Positions 16,470 to 25,791 of a stretch of 64,000 nt of DNA are shown here, piece after piece (within the stretch, counting starts at the first letter, position 1; the number at the start of each line of letters is the position of its first letter). This DNA is from Eubacteriales bacterium (lineage in GTDB: Bacteria > Bacillota > Clostridia > Lachnospirales > Lachnospiraceae): contig JAUNGC010000001.1 in assembly GCA_030524745.1 (NCBI GenBank), positions 186,001 through 250,000 on the forward strand, read 5' to 3'. A program made the position numbers and the translations under genes. Under the pieces are notes generated by a model, which was given only the letters and a program-made list of their open reading frames with translations, was not told where the DNA came from and ran no database searches.

Positions 16470-16678
16470 TCCGTCCGGGGGAAAGGCCGTTTCGCTGCGA
16501 CTTTTGTCCGGCATTTAGAAATTCTTCCGGTCAGCGGCAGTTTCCGTTTCAAAATACGTGCTGTCTGAGCGAAGCGAGTTTCACGTATTTTGAAACAAAA
16601 GGGAAACTGCCGCCGGCCGGTTAGAATTTCTTAATGCCGGACAACGGAACAGCGAAACGGCCTTTCCCCCGGACGGAC
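16470..16678. repeat. long imperfect palindrome inside the cobalamin operon (II)
   Basis: The 305-base gap between cobU and the cbiA-cobT fusion holds two arms of roughly 90 bases, about 85 percent complementary by eye: for example TCCGTCCGGGGGAAAGGCCG at the outer left end against its complement at the right end, and TTTCAAAATACGTG next to the loop. The apical loop at 16561-16581 begins CTGTCTGAGCG and ends GCGAGTTT. The palindrome at 29056-29337 has the same loop pieces. Confidence 0.9.
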
Positions 16679-16697
16679 GGGGCTTTGCCACCCCCGC

Positions 16698-19091
16698 CTA
16701 CTCGAAGCGCTCGTACGCCTCGATCCGGTATTCGGAAAAAGTTCCCATATTCCGATAAACCGCCATCGCCATATCCAAAAGCGGAAGCAGCGCCACCGCC
16801 CCGCTGCCCTCTCCCAGGCACATCCGCCCGTGCAGAACCGCTTCCAGTCCCATTTCCTTAAGAGCCAGCTTTCCCGCGATCTCCGCCGATTCATGGGACG
16901 CCAGCATAAAATCCGCCGCTCTTTGGTCCATCCGGTATGCCACCAGCGCCGCGATGGAGGAAATCGCGCCGTCAATCACCACCGGAATGCGGTATTTCAT
17001 GCCGCCCAAAAACAGTCCCGCCATTCCGGCGATTTCATAGCAGCCGATCTCCGCCAGAATTTCAAAAGGATCCGTCAGATTTTTTTCCAACACCCGGTCC
17101 GCTGCCCGCTGTACCGCCCGCACTTTTTTCGCAATGCCCTGCGCCGACAGTCCCGCGCCCTTTCCGGTCACGTCCTTCGCAGGCAGCTTCAGAAGCGCCG
17201 CCGCCAGCGCGCTGGTGGGCGTCGTGTTTCCGATCCCCATTTCTCCGGTCGCCAGAATCCGGTAGCCCATCTCTTTTAGCCGTCCCGCCAGTTCTATTCC
17301 GGTTTCCAGCGCCTTTTTGCACTGCTGTTTCGTCATCGCGGCTTCCCTTGCAATATTTCCGCATCCGGCTGCAATTTTTCTGTCAATCACTTTTCCCATC
17401 GTCAATTCCCGGCAGGGATAGGCTTCGCCATACGTGCCGATATCGATGGTGTACACGTCCGCCCCGGCGGACTTCGCCATAAAATTCACCGAAGAACAGC
17501 CCTTCGCAAAATTTTCTGCGACAATCCTGGTCACCCCGCTGTCCGTCTGGGTGACGCCCTCGCATACCACCCCATGATCCCCGCAAAAGATCACCAGCGC
17601 CCGTTTCGATAAATCATAGGGGGCCGGGTCCATGGCGATCCGGCTCAGTTTCACCACTTGATCTTCCAAAAGCCCCAGACTGTCTATGGGCTTTGCAATG
17701 CTGTCCCAGTATTCTTTGGAAAGCCTTCCGCTCTGATATGTCAACGCCTTCTGCAAAAACGAAAAAATCATGTCCGGATTGCTGTAATAATAAAAATGGG
17801 GAAAGCCCGCCGCCAGCGTATCCGTATGGACCATGCAGGAATACGCCTTGTCTGAAAGGGGCTTTTGGGCCCAAAAACCGTCTCCGTTTGCCGTGCAGTC
17901 CCAATAATGGAATTCATGTCCCCGGATTCGCTCGCCCCGTCCGCCCAGAACGCCCGGCGTTTGCACCTGCGCTTCCATATAGCCGAACCGGGTCAGCTTT
18001 TTCGTCCGAAAGCCCTCTCCTTCCAGCGCGCCCGCCATTTCTCCCACAAAACCGTCCGCGCCCTCCAGCGTTCTTTGCAGATAGAGAAAACCGCCGCATT
18101 CCGCCAGACAGGGCAGGCCGCCCTTTACCGCGGCGCGCACCGCAGCGCGCATCTTCTCATTTTTTTCCAGTTCCCGCACATAATTTTCCGGATAGCCGCC
18201 TCCCAGCAAAAGCCCGTCGATCTTCTCCGGCAGCGCATCGTCATACAGAGGTGAAAAATACACCAATTCCGCTCCCATCCGGGACAGCAGTTCCAGATTT
18301 TCCGTATAATAAAAGGAAAAGGCTTCATCCCTCGCCACCGCAAGCCGCACCGGGCGGGCAAGCACCGGAATCTCCGGGGCCTTTCCGGCGCACTCTGGCG
18401 CAGCGTCAGCCAGCGCGATCAGCGCGTCCAGATCCACATGCGCTTCCATCGCATCCGCAATCTGCCCGGCCCATTCTTCAAAATCCTTCAGTTCCGCGGG
18501 CGACACAAGCCCCAGATGCCGGGAAGGGACCGCAAGGTCTTTCAGCACGGGCAGAAAGCCCAGCACCGGAACCGAGCATTCCGCTTCGATCAGATTTTTC
18601 AGCCGCTCATAATAGGAAGGCGATACCTGATTGAGCAAAACGCCGCAGATGTTGTGATCCGGCCGGTACGCCAGCATTCCTTTTATCAAAGCGGCCAGAG
18701 ACACGCTGGCCCCCTTCGCGTCCACGATGAGTACCACAGGCGTTTTCGTCACCCGCGCCGCCTCATAGGTGCTGGCCCTTTCCGACTGCCCACCCAGACC
18801 GTCATAGAAGCCCATGACGCCTTCCAGCACCGTAATGTCCGCCTTTTTCGCTTTTTGCTCCAACAAATACCTGGCAGTTTCTTCGTCCGTAAAAAAAGTG
18901 TCCAGATTTCCGGCTTCGATGCCCAGCACCTGCCGGTGGAACATGGGATCGATATAATCCGGCCCGCATTTCAAAGAAGCCACCCGGAACTTCCGCCGTT
19001 TCAGCGCTTCGATCATCCCACAGGTAATCATCGTCTTGCCGCTGCCGCTTTTGGGCGCTGCAAATAAAATTCTGGGCATTTTCTGCTCCAT
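16698..19091 (-). CDS. cbiA-cobT: fused cobyrinate a,c-diamide synthase and NaMN:DMB phosphoribosyltransferase (CbiA-CobT)
   Basis: One 797-residue frame with two enzymes. Residues 1-450 are CbiA: Walker A APKSGSGKT (12-20), DAKGASVSLAAL, GLLLGGGYPE and the glutaminase cysteine 332 in CLAECGGF. Residues about 455-797 are CobT: KPIDSLGLLEDQ, IFCGDHGVV, TGEMGIGNTT and the catalytic-type Glu761 in GEGSGAVALL. CbiA amidates the a and c side chains; CobT activates the lower-ligand base as alpha-ribazole phosphate. No stop or internal start separates them, so the join is a real fusion. The base used is unknown; no bluB or bza genes are present. ATG 19091 is 9 bases after GGAGGG. Confidence 0.95.
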   Translation of the reverse strand: MEQKMPRILFAAPKSGSGKTMITCGMIEALKRRKFRVASLKCGPDYIDPMFHRQVLGIEAGNLDTFFTDEETARYLLEQKAKKADITVLEGVMGFYDGLGGQSERASTYEAARVTKTPVVLIVDAKGASVSLAALIKGMLAYRPDHNICGVLLNQVSPSYYERLKNLIEAECSVPVLGFLPVLKDLAVPSRHLGLVSPAELKDFEEWAGQIADAMEAHVDLDALIALADAAPECAGKAPEIPVLARPVRLAVARDEAFSFYYTENLELLSRMGAELVYFSPLYDDALPEKIDGLLLGGGYPENYVRELEKNEKMRAAVRAAVKGGLPCLAECGGFLYLQRTLEGADGFVGEMAGALEGEGFRTKKLTRFGYMEAQVQTPGVLGGRGERIRGHEFHYWDCTANGDGFWAQKPLSDKAYSCMVHTDTLAAGFPHFYYYSNPDMIFSFLQKALTYQSGRLSKEYWDSIAKPIDSLGLLEDQVVKLSRIAMDPAPYDLSKRALVIFCGDHGVVCEGVTQTDSGVTRIVAENFAKGCSSVNFMAKSAGADVYTIDIGTYGEAYPCRELTMGKVIDRKIAAGCGNIAREAAMTKQQCKKALETGIELAGRLKEMGYRILATGEMGIGNTTPTSALAAALLKLPAKDVTGKGAGLSAQGIAKKVRAVQRAADRVLEKNLTDPFEILAEIGCYEIAGMAGLFLGGMKYRIPVVIDGAISSIAALVAYRMDQRAADFMLASHESAEIAGKLALKEMGLEAVLHGRMCLGEGSGAVALLPLLDMAMAVYRNMGTFSEYRIEAYERFE

Positions 19092-19128
19092 CGGATTCTT
19101 CCCTCCATCGATACACATACTTATACTT

Positions 19129-21180
19129 TCACGCCTGACCGCCAAAACTGATGATAAAGACCGGATTTTGGGCCGTCATCAGATGATAACCGCCAAGGGG
19201 ACGGCTTTTCGCCACGCTCACCTGCACGACCTCCATATCCCCATACGCCGGAAATTCTTCCCTGATCCGTTCCAGTCCGGACAGCGTTTCCAGCGTCACC
19301 GCATTGATCACAAACCGCGCCTTTTCATTTTTCTGCCGGACCGCCCGGATGATCTCCAACAGTCTGCCCAAACTGCCGCCGATAAAGACATGGGTGGGCG
19401 CTTCCAGATCTTCCAGACAGTCCGGCGCCCAGCCTTTCACGATTTTCAGAGACTCTGCGGCAAATTTCTTTTGATTCTCCAAAAGAAGCGCGGCCGCCTC
19501 TTCTTTTCCTTCTATCCCGTAAACCTGTCCGCACCGGCATAACAGCGCGGCTTCTATGGAGACGGACCCGGTGCCCGCTCCCACGTCGTACACCACCGAA
19601 TCCTTCTGCAAGCCCAGCTTTGCCAGGGAAAGAACCCGGATTTCCTCCTTCGTCATGGGCGCTTTCCCCCGGACAAAGGCATCGTCTTTGATGCCAAAAG
19701 CCGCCCGTTCCTTTTGGGGATCGGGATTTTCAAACAGCGCCACTGAAAGAGAATCAAATTCCCTATCCGAAAAATCCTGCGGCAGGCCGGAAAGGATCGT
19801 TTCTTCGGGATAGGAAAGCCGCTCTCCCACAGTGACCCTTACCCTTTCCATGCCCGCTTCCAAAAGCTTTCGGCAGATTTTGGCCACCGTATCCGGTTCT
19901 CCCAATAGCGTGCACACCCTTTGATGATACCGGATTTCGGAAAACAGATTTCCGTTTTGTCCGTGACAGCTTATCAGCCGCACCTTCTCCCAGGGCACGC
20001 CCAGCCGGTTCAAAAAATACAGCGGCGACGAAATGCCGCAGATCGGATGAAGGTCAAATTCTTCTTCAAACTCCCGCATTCCCTTCGCGCCCGAATAAAA
20101 ACCGATATCGCCGGAATAAAGAATACAGGCTTTTTGATATTCCGGATGCGCTTTTAAGAAATCACGGATTTCCTCTTTGCGGTAACAGACATAACAGGGT
20201 TTGGAAGAATATCCGGGCCAGATTTGGAGCATGCGCTTCGCGCCGATGAGCACGTCGCACTGTTCCAGGCATTCCTGCGCTTCCCGGGTGAGCAACTTTA
20301 CCTGTCCCGGTCCCATGCCGATCAGGAAAACCTGCTGCCGGGAAATCCGTCCGCCCTGCGGCAAAACGGCGCCATTGCCTTCCGACATCGTTACCGTCTC
20401 CCCGCCTTCCTCCGCCGTCGCTCCAAAGGCTTTTTTCACATAATCGACCGCTTCTGAAAGTTCCATCGTCTGTTTGGCCGATTCTGCCGGACGGCCGATC
20501 ACCACAATACCCGCGCCCGCCCGCAGCGCCGCCTCGCACTTCTCCGGATAGCCGCCTTCTTTGCCGGAATTTTTGGTCACAAGCCAGGAAGCGTTCACCT
20601 GCTTTAACATGGCGAGATTCAATTCTTCCGAAAACGGGCCCTGCATGCCGATGAGGTTTTTCCCCTCAAAGCCCAGCCCCTTACATTTTTCCATCACGGA
20701 AAGCGTCGGAAGCACTCTGGCAAAGCAACGCTGCCGGTAGCCGGGCAGCTTCGTAAAGGCTTCCAGTTCTTTACTCCCTGTGGTGATGAAAATATTTCCT
20801 TCCACCGAAGCAAGATAGCGGACGGCGTCTTCGATGCTCTCCCGGTACACAACCGCGCCTTCGGTTTTTTCCTCCCTGCGCAGCACCCGGATATAGGAAA
20901 GTCCCGTATGCAGACAGGCTTCCCTGATATTTTCCGTCACGGCGGCGGCGTAAGGATGGGTGGCGTCCAGACAGCAGTCCGCTCCGACGCTGTCCAGAAA
21001 CGCTTCCATTTCCTCCCGGTCCATCCGTCCGGCATGGATATGGACATTTTCACAGACCGGAAGCAGACTGGCCCCATATTCCGTCGCCACGCAAATATGC
21101 AGTTCCAGACCGGTTCCCGCAAAGGCTTCCGCAATCAGCCGCCCTTCGCAGGTTCCGCCAAACACGATGATTTTTGCCAT
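19129..21180 (-). CDS. cbiJ-cbiE-cbiT: triple fusion: cobalt-precorrin-6A reductase, C5- and C15-methyltransferase/decarboxylase (CbiJ-CbiE-CbiT)
   Basis: A 683-residue frame. Residues 1-252 are CbiJ/CobK (IIVFGGTCEGRLIAEAF; LDATHPYAAAVTENI; ITTGSKELEAF). A Ser/Gly linker of about 30 residues leads to CbiE at about 284-490 (VFLIGMGPGQVKLLT; LYSGDIGFYSGA; SCHGQ). Residues 496-683 are CbiT with the SAM site VYDVGAGTGSVSIEAA and HVFIGGSLG. It reduces precorrin-6A and then methylates C-5 and C-15 with loss of the acetate carboxyl. CbiE-CbiT fusion (CobL) is common; the added CbiJ is less so. It lies 37 bases upstream of cbiA-cobT. Confidence 0.94.
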   Translation of the reverse strand: MAKIIVFGGTCEGRLIAEAFAGTGLELHICVATEYGASLLPVCENVHIHAGRMDREEMEAFLDSVGADCCLDATHPYAAAVTENIREACLHTGLSYIRVLRREEKTEGAVVYRESIEDAVRYLASVEGNIFITTGSKELEAFTKLPGYRQRCFARVLPTLSVMEKCKGLGFEGKNLIGMQGPFSEELNLAMLKQVNASWLVTKNSGKEGGYPEKCEAALRAGAGIVVIGRPAESAKQTMELSEAVDYVKKAFGATAEEGGETVTMSEGNGAVLPQGGRISRQQVFLIGMGPGQVKLLTREAQECLEQCDVLIGAKRMLQIWPGYSSKPCYVCYRKEEIRDFLKAHPEYQKACILYSGDIGFYSGAKGMREFEEEFDLHPICGISSPLYFLNRLGVPWEKVRLISCHGQNGNLFSEIRYHQRVCTLLGEPDTVAKICRKLLEAGMERVRVTVGERLSYPEETILSGLPQDFSDREFDSLSVALFENPDPQKERAAFGIKDDAFVRGKAPMTKEEIRVLSLAKLGLQKDSVVYDVGAGTGSVSIEAALLCRCGQVYGIEGKEEAAALLLENQKKFAAESLKIVKGWAPDCLEDLEAPTHVFIGGSLGRLLEIIRAVRQKNEKARFVINAVTLETLSGLERIREEFPAYGDMEVVQVSVAKSRPLGGYHLMTAQNPVFIISFGGQA

Positions 21181-21255
21181 AAATTTTCTCCCGGCCGCGT
21201 ACCTTCCGGCCCGTCCTGCGCCGAAATGCCACCCGCCTTTTCTTGAAATCCGTTT

Positions 21256-21999
21256 TTAACAGCCATCCTTTTTCAACTGATATCCTCTGGGCGTCACCAT
21301 CTGATCCCCAATTTTTCTGGTTTGGGAATTTCCGATAAAAACGGTGGTGAACATGTCCGTCTCTACGTCCGCAAGCTTTGCCAGCGGCAGGATGGCGCAT
21401 TGCTCGCCCTCTCTGCCGATATTTTTCACATACCCGCAAACCGTATCCGGCCCCTGATGGCGCAGGACGATGTCACAGGCTCTTTTTAAATAGTCCTTCC
21501 GTTTTTTGCTGGACGGATTGTAAAGACAGATCACCAGATCCGCCATGGCCGCGCAGTCCAGCCTTTTTTCAATCAACTCCCAGGGGGTCAGAAGGTCGCT
21601 TAAGCTGATGACGGCAAAATCATGGCCCACCGCCGCCCCAAGCAGCGCGCTGCCGGACAAAGCCGCTGTCACGCCTGCCACCGCTCTGACCTCCACATCC
21701 GGATAGTCCTCTCCCATTTCCATCAGGATGCCCGCCATGCCGTACACCCCAGCGTCTCCGCTGCATACCACCGCGGTCTTTTTTCCCGCCGCCGCCGCTT
21801 CCAGCGCCATCCGACACCGCTCCTGCTCCTGCTTCATGCCCGTTGTGAGATACTCTTTTTCGGGAAAATGAGGGCGGATCAGATCTGCATACACCGTATA
21901 GCCCGCAATCACATCACATGTCTGCAGCACCTGCTGCGCTTCCAGGGTCATTTTTTCATAAGCTCCGGGGCCGATCCCCACCACAAACAACTGGTTCAA
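21256..21999 (-). CDS. cbiH: cobalt-precorrin-3B C17-methyltransferase
   Basis: A 247-residue SAM-dependent tetrapyrrole methylase that methylates C-17 and contracts the ring. Signatures: LFVVGIGPGAYEKMT at the N-terminus, VVCSGDAGVYGMAG, the HDFAVISLSDLLTPWELIEKR block characteristic of CbiH/CobJ, and LCLYNPSSKKR. It overlaps cbiG by four bases (ATGA), so coupling is likely. Length is typical. Confidence 0.96.
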   Translation of the reverse strand: MNQLFVVGIGPGAYEKMTLEAQQVLQTCDVIAGYTVYADLIRPHFPEKEYLTTGMKQEQERCRMALEAAAAGKKTAVVCSGDAGVYGMAGILMEMGEDYPDVEVRAVAGVTAALSGSALLGAAVGHDFAVISLSDLLTPWELIEKRLDCAAMADLVICLYNPSSKKRKDYLKRACDIVLRHQGPDTVCGYVKNIGREGEQCAILPLAKLADVETDMFTTVFIGNSQTRKIGDQMVTPRGYQLKKDGC

Positions 22000-23051
22000 A
22001 ATTTCACGCTCGCTTTCTTTTGCGCCAACGCCACCGTCACGCCGTCATAAATCTTTTTTTTGCAGATGAGGGGCATTCCGGCGGCCATAACCGCGCTTCG
22101 CTCGCAGACATTGGCCACGCCCGTTACCGACTCCACAAAAGGGGAATCGGAAAAATCTCCCGGCGCCCGCCGCAGTTCTTCCGCCGTCCAGGTCTGAAAC
22201 AAAAGTCCTCTTTTTTCACAAAAGGAAAGAAGTCCTGCTTCTTCTTTTTTCAAATCGATGCTGGCCACCATGCCCAGCGCCTCCGGACAAATGCCCTCTT
22301 CTGTCAGGCAGCTTTCGACGGCGGCCGCTATTTTCTTTTCGGAAGTCCCTTTTTTACAGCCCACGCCTGCCGCCAGTATCCGCGGCACAAGCTGCAGCGT
22401 TTCTCCGAATCTTTCCCGATCCGCCCGCTTTAAGGAAACCGCAACGCCCAACGTTTCCTTTGGACTTTCCAAATCCTGCTCCTTTATCAGATGCACTTCC
22501 TCCGGCACAGCACCCTCTACAGGAAGCGCGCAATACATCCCGATCTTTTCCCCTTCCAGAATCCGGGCCGACAGCTTCTTTGCCAGCTTCCAGTCCGTCA
22601 GATACAGCCCGTTCTTTCTGGCAAACAGATCCACCGCAAACTTTTCCTCCCGGTCCGTGGCCGTGGTGATGACCGGAGCCGCCCCCGTCATGCGGGCCAG
22701 CTTTTGGGTCAGTTCGTTTGCGCCGCCCCAATGACCGGACAGCAAAGAAATGCAAAATGCTCCCGCTTCATCCATCACGATGACCGCCGGATCCTTTTGC
22801 TTATGCGCAATCCAGGGCGCAATGCTGCGCACGGCGATCCCTGCGGCGCAGATAAAAATGATCGCATCCACGCGGGAAAAATATTCCCCCACGCAATCCG
22901 TCAGGCTCTTTTGTTCCGAAATCTCCGGCAGCGCAGCGCATTTCACCCTGCAAATGATTTCCGTTTCCGGCTCTTCTTTCTTCCACTGGCTCTCAAGCCT
23001 CTGCATCCGCTCATAAGCGGCCCTGCTGCAGGCGATCAAAAGCGCCCTCAT
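21996..23051 (-). CDS. cbiG: cobalt-precorrin-5A hydrolase
   Basis: A 351-residue enzyme that opens the delta-lactone and releases acetaldehyde from cobalt-precorrin-5A. The N-terminal part has IIFICAAGIAVRSIAPWIAHK and VIVMDEAGAFCISLLSGHWGGANEL, the CbiG signature; the C-terminal part has AAGVGCKKGTSEKKI and VASIDLKKEEAGLL. Its stop overlaps the cbiH start and its ATG overlaps the cbiF stop (both ATGA), giving a tightly coupled cbiF-cbiG-cbiH string. Confidence 0.95.
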   Translation of the reverse strand: MRALLIACSRAAYERMQRLESQWKKEEPETEIICRVKCAALPEISEQKSLTDCVGEYFSRVDAIIFICAAGIAVRSIAPWIAHKQKDPAVIVMDEAGAFCISLLSGHWGGANELTQKLARMTGAAPVITTATDREEKFAVDLFARKNGLYLTDWKLAKKLSARILEGEKIGMYCALPVEGAVPEEVHLIKEQDLESPKETLGVAVSLKRADRERFGETLQLVPRILAAGVGCKKGTSEKKIAAAVESCLTEEGICPEALGMVASIDLKKEEAGLLSFCEKRGLLFQTWTAEELRRAPGDFSDSPFVESVTGVANVCERSAVMAAGMPLICKKKIYDGVTVALAQKKASVKF

Positions 23052-23806
23052 TGTTTTGTCCCTTTCCGGTATTCCGTGGTAAAAGCGGGGTCGTACAGCT
23101 TTGATTTCGCATATTCGCCCTCCAGAATCCTTCCCACAATAATCAGCGCGGTTTTACGGATCTGCTCCTTTTCCATCGTTTCCGGAAGTTCATCCAGCGT
23201 TGTTCGCACAATTTTTTCCTCCGGCCAGGTCGCCTTATAGACCACGGCCACCGGCGTTTCGGGCGACAGGCCGCCTTCCAGCAGATCCGCCTTCACCTTA
23301 CGGGCAAGCCCCGACGACAAAAACAGAATCATGGTGGACTGATGCGCCGCCAGCGCCTTTAAGCTTTCCCGTTCGGGAACCGGCGTGCGCCCTTCGGCCC
23401 GGGTAATGATGATCGTCTGGGAAACCTCCGGCAGCGTATACTCAGCCCGCAGGGAGGCCGCCGCGCCGCAAAAGGAACTGACGCCCGGACAGACGTCATA
23501 AGCGATTTTTTTCCGGTCCAGTTCGTCCATCTGCTCCCGTACCGCTCCGTAAATGGAAGAATCCCCCGTATGCAGCCGCACGGTGGTAAGCCCTTCCCCT
23601 TCCGCCTCTTCCATGACCGCTGTCACTTCCTGCAGCGTCATGTATGCGCTGTTATAAATCCGGCAGCCCTCTTTTGCATGCTCCAAAAGCGCCGGATTTA
23701 CCAGGGAACCGGCATAGATAATGATATCAGCTTGCCCTAACAGTTTCAGTCCCCGGACCGTGATCAGATCCTCCGCCCCCGGCCCGGCTCCCACAAAATG
23801 TACCAT
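23048..23806 (-). CDS. cbiF: cobalt-precorrin-4 C11-methyltransferase
   Basis: A 252-residue tetrapyrrole methylase. It begins MVHFVGAGPGAEDLITVRG; IIYAGSLVNPALL, LHTGDSSIYGAVREQMD and CPGVSSFCGAAASL are the SAM and corrin binding blocks of CbiF/CobM, followed by TRAEGRTPVPE. The ATG at 23806 lies 8 bases from AAGGGG; an in-frame upstream ATG at 23833 lacks a ribosome site. Its stop overlaps cbiG. Confidence 0.96.
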   Translation of the reverse strand: MVHFVGAGPGAEDLITVRGLKLLGQADIIIYAGSLVNPALLEHAKEGCRIYNSAYMTLQEVTAVMEEAEGEGLTTVRLHTGDSSIYGAVREQMDELDRKKIAYDVCPGVSSFCGAAASLRAEYTLPEVSQTIIITRAEGRTPVPERESLKALAAHQSTMILFLSSGLARKVKADLLEGGLSPETPVAVVYKATWPEEKIVRTTLDELPETMEKEQIRKTALIIVGRILEGEYAKSKLYDPAFTTEYRKGTKQ

Positions 23807-23829
23807 GTCCCATTCCCCTTTCCTGCCTC

Positions 23830-25068
23830 TCAATCGGCCTTCGTTAATTCAAACTCACGCAAAAGCGCGTCCGTCCCCGGCGTTTGGCCCAGATATCCGT
23901 ACTTTTCGGAAAAAAGAACCGCACTACAGCGAATGCTTTTGCCGCCCCTGCGCTGCAGATTTTCCCCGATTTTCTGACAGATGCTTTCCATCACCGCATC
24001 CTTCAGCCCCCATCCGTCCAGAAGTTCCAGCATTTCCTCCGTATTGATGCACGCCATGATCCTTTGCGCCATCCGGCGGTCGCCGCCGCAAAGCACGGTG
24101 TGAACGGCAAAAATCTCGCATCTGCCGTCCGCCGTTTTGGAATGGGTGTTCATAATGCCCGCCGCCAGCTTCACAAGCTTTCCCACATTTCCCACCAGCA
24201 GGAAATTTTTCATGCCATAGGACACCGCCAGATCCAGCGTTTCCCCAATGTAGTTGCTGGACTTGACGCTGCGCCCCAAATCCAGATGCAGATAGCCTGA
24301 CGCATATTCCTGTCCGTAATTGCCCGGCGTGACGCACAGATTTGTTTCGCCCGTGGCCGCAAGCTGGCGGATTTGGGCTTCTATCGTGTCCACAATCGCC
24401 TTTTCGCTCATCGGCTCTAAAATACCGCTGGTTCCCAGAATGGAAATGCCTCCCACGATGCCGAGTCTGGGATTGAAGGTGCGCTCCGCCAGTTCTTCCC
24501 CCTTCGGCACGCTGACAAGGATGAGAAGCGGTTCCCGGTACTCCGCCAGCTCGCAGATTTCTCCCACCGCCGCAAAGATCATCTGCCGGGGCACGGTGTT
24601 GATCGCCGCCTGCCCGACGCCCTGTTCCAGCCCTTTCTTCGTCACCCTTCCCACGCCTACGCCTCCATCCAGGTACAGCCAGGGAAATTCCGGGCTTTGG
24701 AACGCATATCGGGAAACGATACCGTCTGCGGCGTATTGCCCGCCCTCCGGCGCTTTTTCTTCCAAAGTTTCCTTCTGCTCTTTGCCTGTCAGCTTTTCCA
24801 CGCTGACCACGATCTGCGCCCGGTTGGTCACATCCGGGTCGTCGCCGCTGTCCTTGACGACCATGCAGGACACTTTTTTCGCGGATTCTTCCACCAGTTC
24901 TACGGCAACCTCCACCGCAATTTTCTTCGGCGTGTCGATCCGTATGCTGTCTTTTTGTACGCCCAGCAAAAGCTTCGACGCTGCCGCTTTCGCCGCCGCC
25001 GCAGAGCAGGTTCCCGTGGTGATTCCCATGCGAAGCTGCTTTTGATTTTTATTCACATAACGCTCCAT
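23830..25068 (-). CDS. cbiD: cobalt-precorrin-5B C1-methyltransferase
   Basis: A 412-residue protein of the CbiD family, which methylates C-1 in the anaerobic pathway only. Family marks are LRMGITTGTCSAAAAKAA near the N-terminus, VKDSGDDPDVTN, GGVGVGRVTKKGLE, GGISILGTSGILEPMS and TPGNYGQEYA. Presence of CbiD with CbiG and CbiK marks this as the oxygen-independent, cobalt-early route. ATG at 25068 overlaps the cbiL stop (TGATG). Confidence 0.97.
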   Translation of the reverse strand: MERYVNKNQKQLRMGITTGTCSAAAAKAAASKLLLGVQKDSIRIDTPKKIAVEVAVELVEESAKKVSCMVVKDSGDDPDVTNRAQIVVSVEKLTGKEQKETLEEKAPEGGQYAADGIVSRYAFQSPEFPWLYLDGGVGVGRVTKKGLEQGVGQAAINTVPRQMIFAAVGEICELAEYREPLLILVSVPKGEELAERTFNPRLGIVGGISILGTSGILEPMSEKAIVDTIEAQIRQLAATGETNLCVTPGNYGQEYASGYLHLDLGRSVKSSNYIGETLDLAVSYGMKNFLLVGNVGKLVKLAAGIMNTHSKTADGRCEIFAVHTVLCGGDRRMAQRIMACINTEEMLELLDGWGLKDAVMESICQKIGENLQRRGGKSIRCSAVLFSEKYGYLGQTPGTDALLREFELTKAD

Positions 25069-25766
25069 CAGCGCCCATCCTTTACAACAATTGTGGTGAA
25101 ATACCCGGCGTTCTCCGGCAGTTCCCCGATATCCGAAAAAATCCGCTGGCTTTCCATGCCGCAATCGGACACCGCGCCGGCCTTCACACAGCCCGCTTTC
25201 TGCATGACAGCAAGCGCTTCCTTGACGGCCCCGATCCTGCTGCCCGATTTCATCAAAACCTTCGTTCCTTCCAGCTTTTCCATATCCGCGATGTCATAGC
25301 AGCCGGGCAGAATGTGAATCATTTCCTTTCCGTCTCCCAGCGGAAGTTCCAACGCCGCCGCCACGGCGCAAAAGGAAGGAACGCCGTTTATCACCTTCGT
25401 CTCAAAGCCCGCCGCCCTGACTCGTCTGTGAATCTCCATGTAGGAACCATAAACAGTGGGATCTCCCAGATTTAAAAAAGCGACGCTCTTTTTCTCCCGC
25501 AGCTTTTCTATAATCCTCAGACACCCCTGCTCATATGCCGCATTCAGCCTGTCCGCGTCCGTCGTCATGGGAACCGGCGCTGCCAGCACCGGCTTGTCCG
25601 CCATGGAAGGCAGCGCCCCGAGCGCGATCCGGTAAGCCGTACAGGAATCCGCATCCTTCGCCGGAATGCCGATATAATCACAGTCCTCTATCACTTTCAG
25701 CGCTTTTAACGTTATGAGCTGGGGATCCCCCGGCCCTACGCCAACCCCATACAAAATTCCTGCCAT
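25068..25766 (-). CDS. cbiL: precorrin-2 / cobalt-factor II C20-methyltransferase
   Basis: A 232-residue SAM-dependent methylase acting on C-20 of cobalt-factor II. Signatures: LYGVGVGPGDPQLITLKA at the start, VAFLNLGDPTVYGSYM in the middle and INGVPSFCAVAAALELPL. Its stop overlaps the cbiD start. It lies 125 bases after cbiK with a GC-rich hairpin in the gap. Confidence 0.96.
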   Translation of the reverse strand: MAGILYGVGVGPGDPQLITLKALKVIEDCDYIGIPAKDADSCTAYRIALGALPSMADKPVLAAPVPMTTDADRLNAAYEQGCLRIIEKLREKKSVAFLNLGDPTVYGSYMEIHRRVRAAGFETKVINGVPSFCAVAAALELPLGDGKEMIHILPGCYDIADMEKLEGTKVLMKSGSRIGAVKEALAVMQKAGCVKAGAVSDCGMESQRIFSDIGELPENAGYFTTIVVKDGR

Positions 25767-25791
25767 TTGTTCTTCCTTTCAGACGCCAAAG

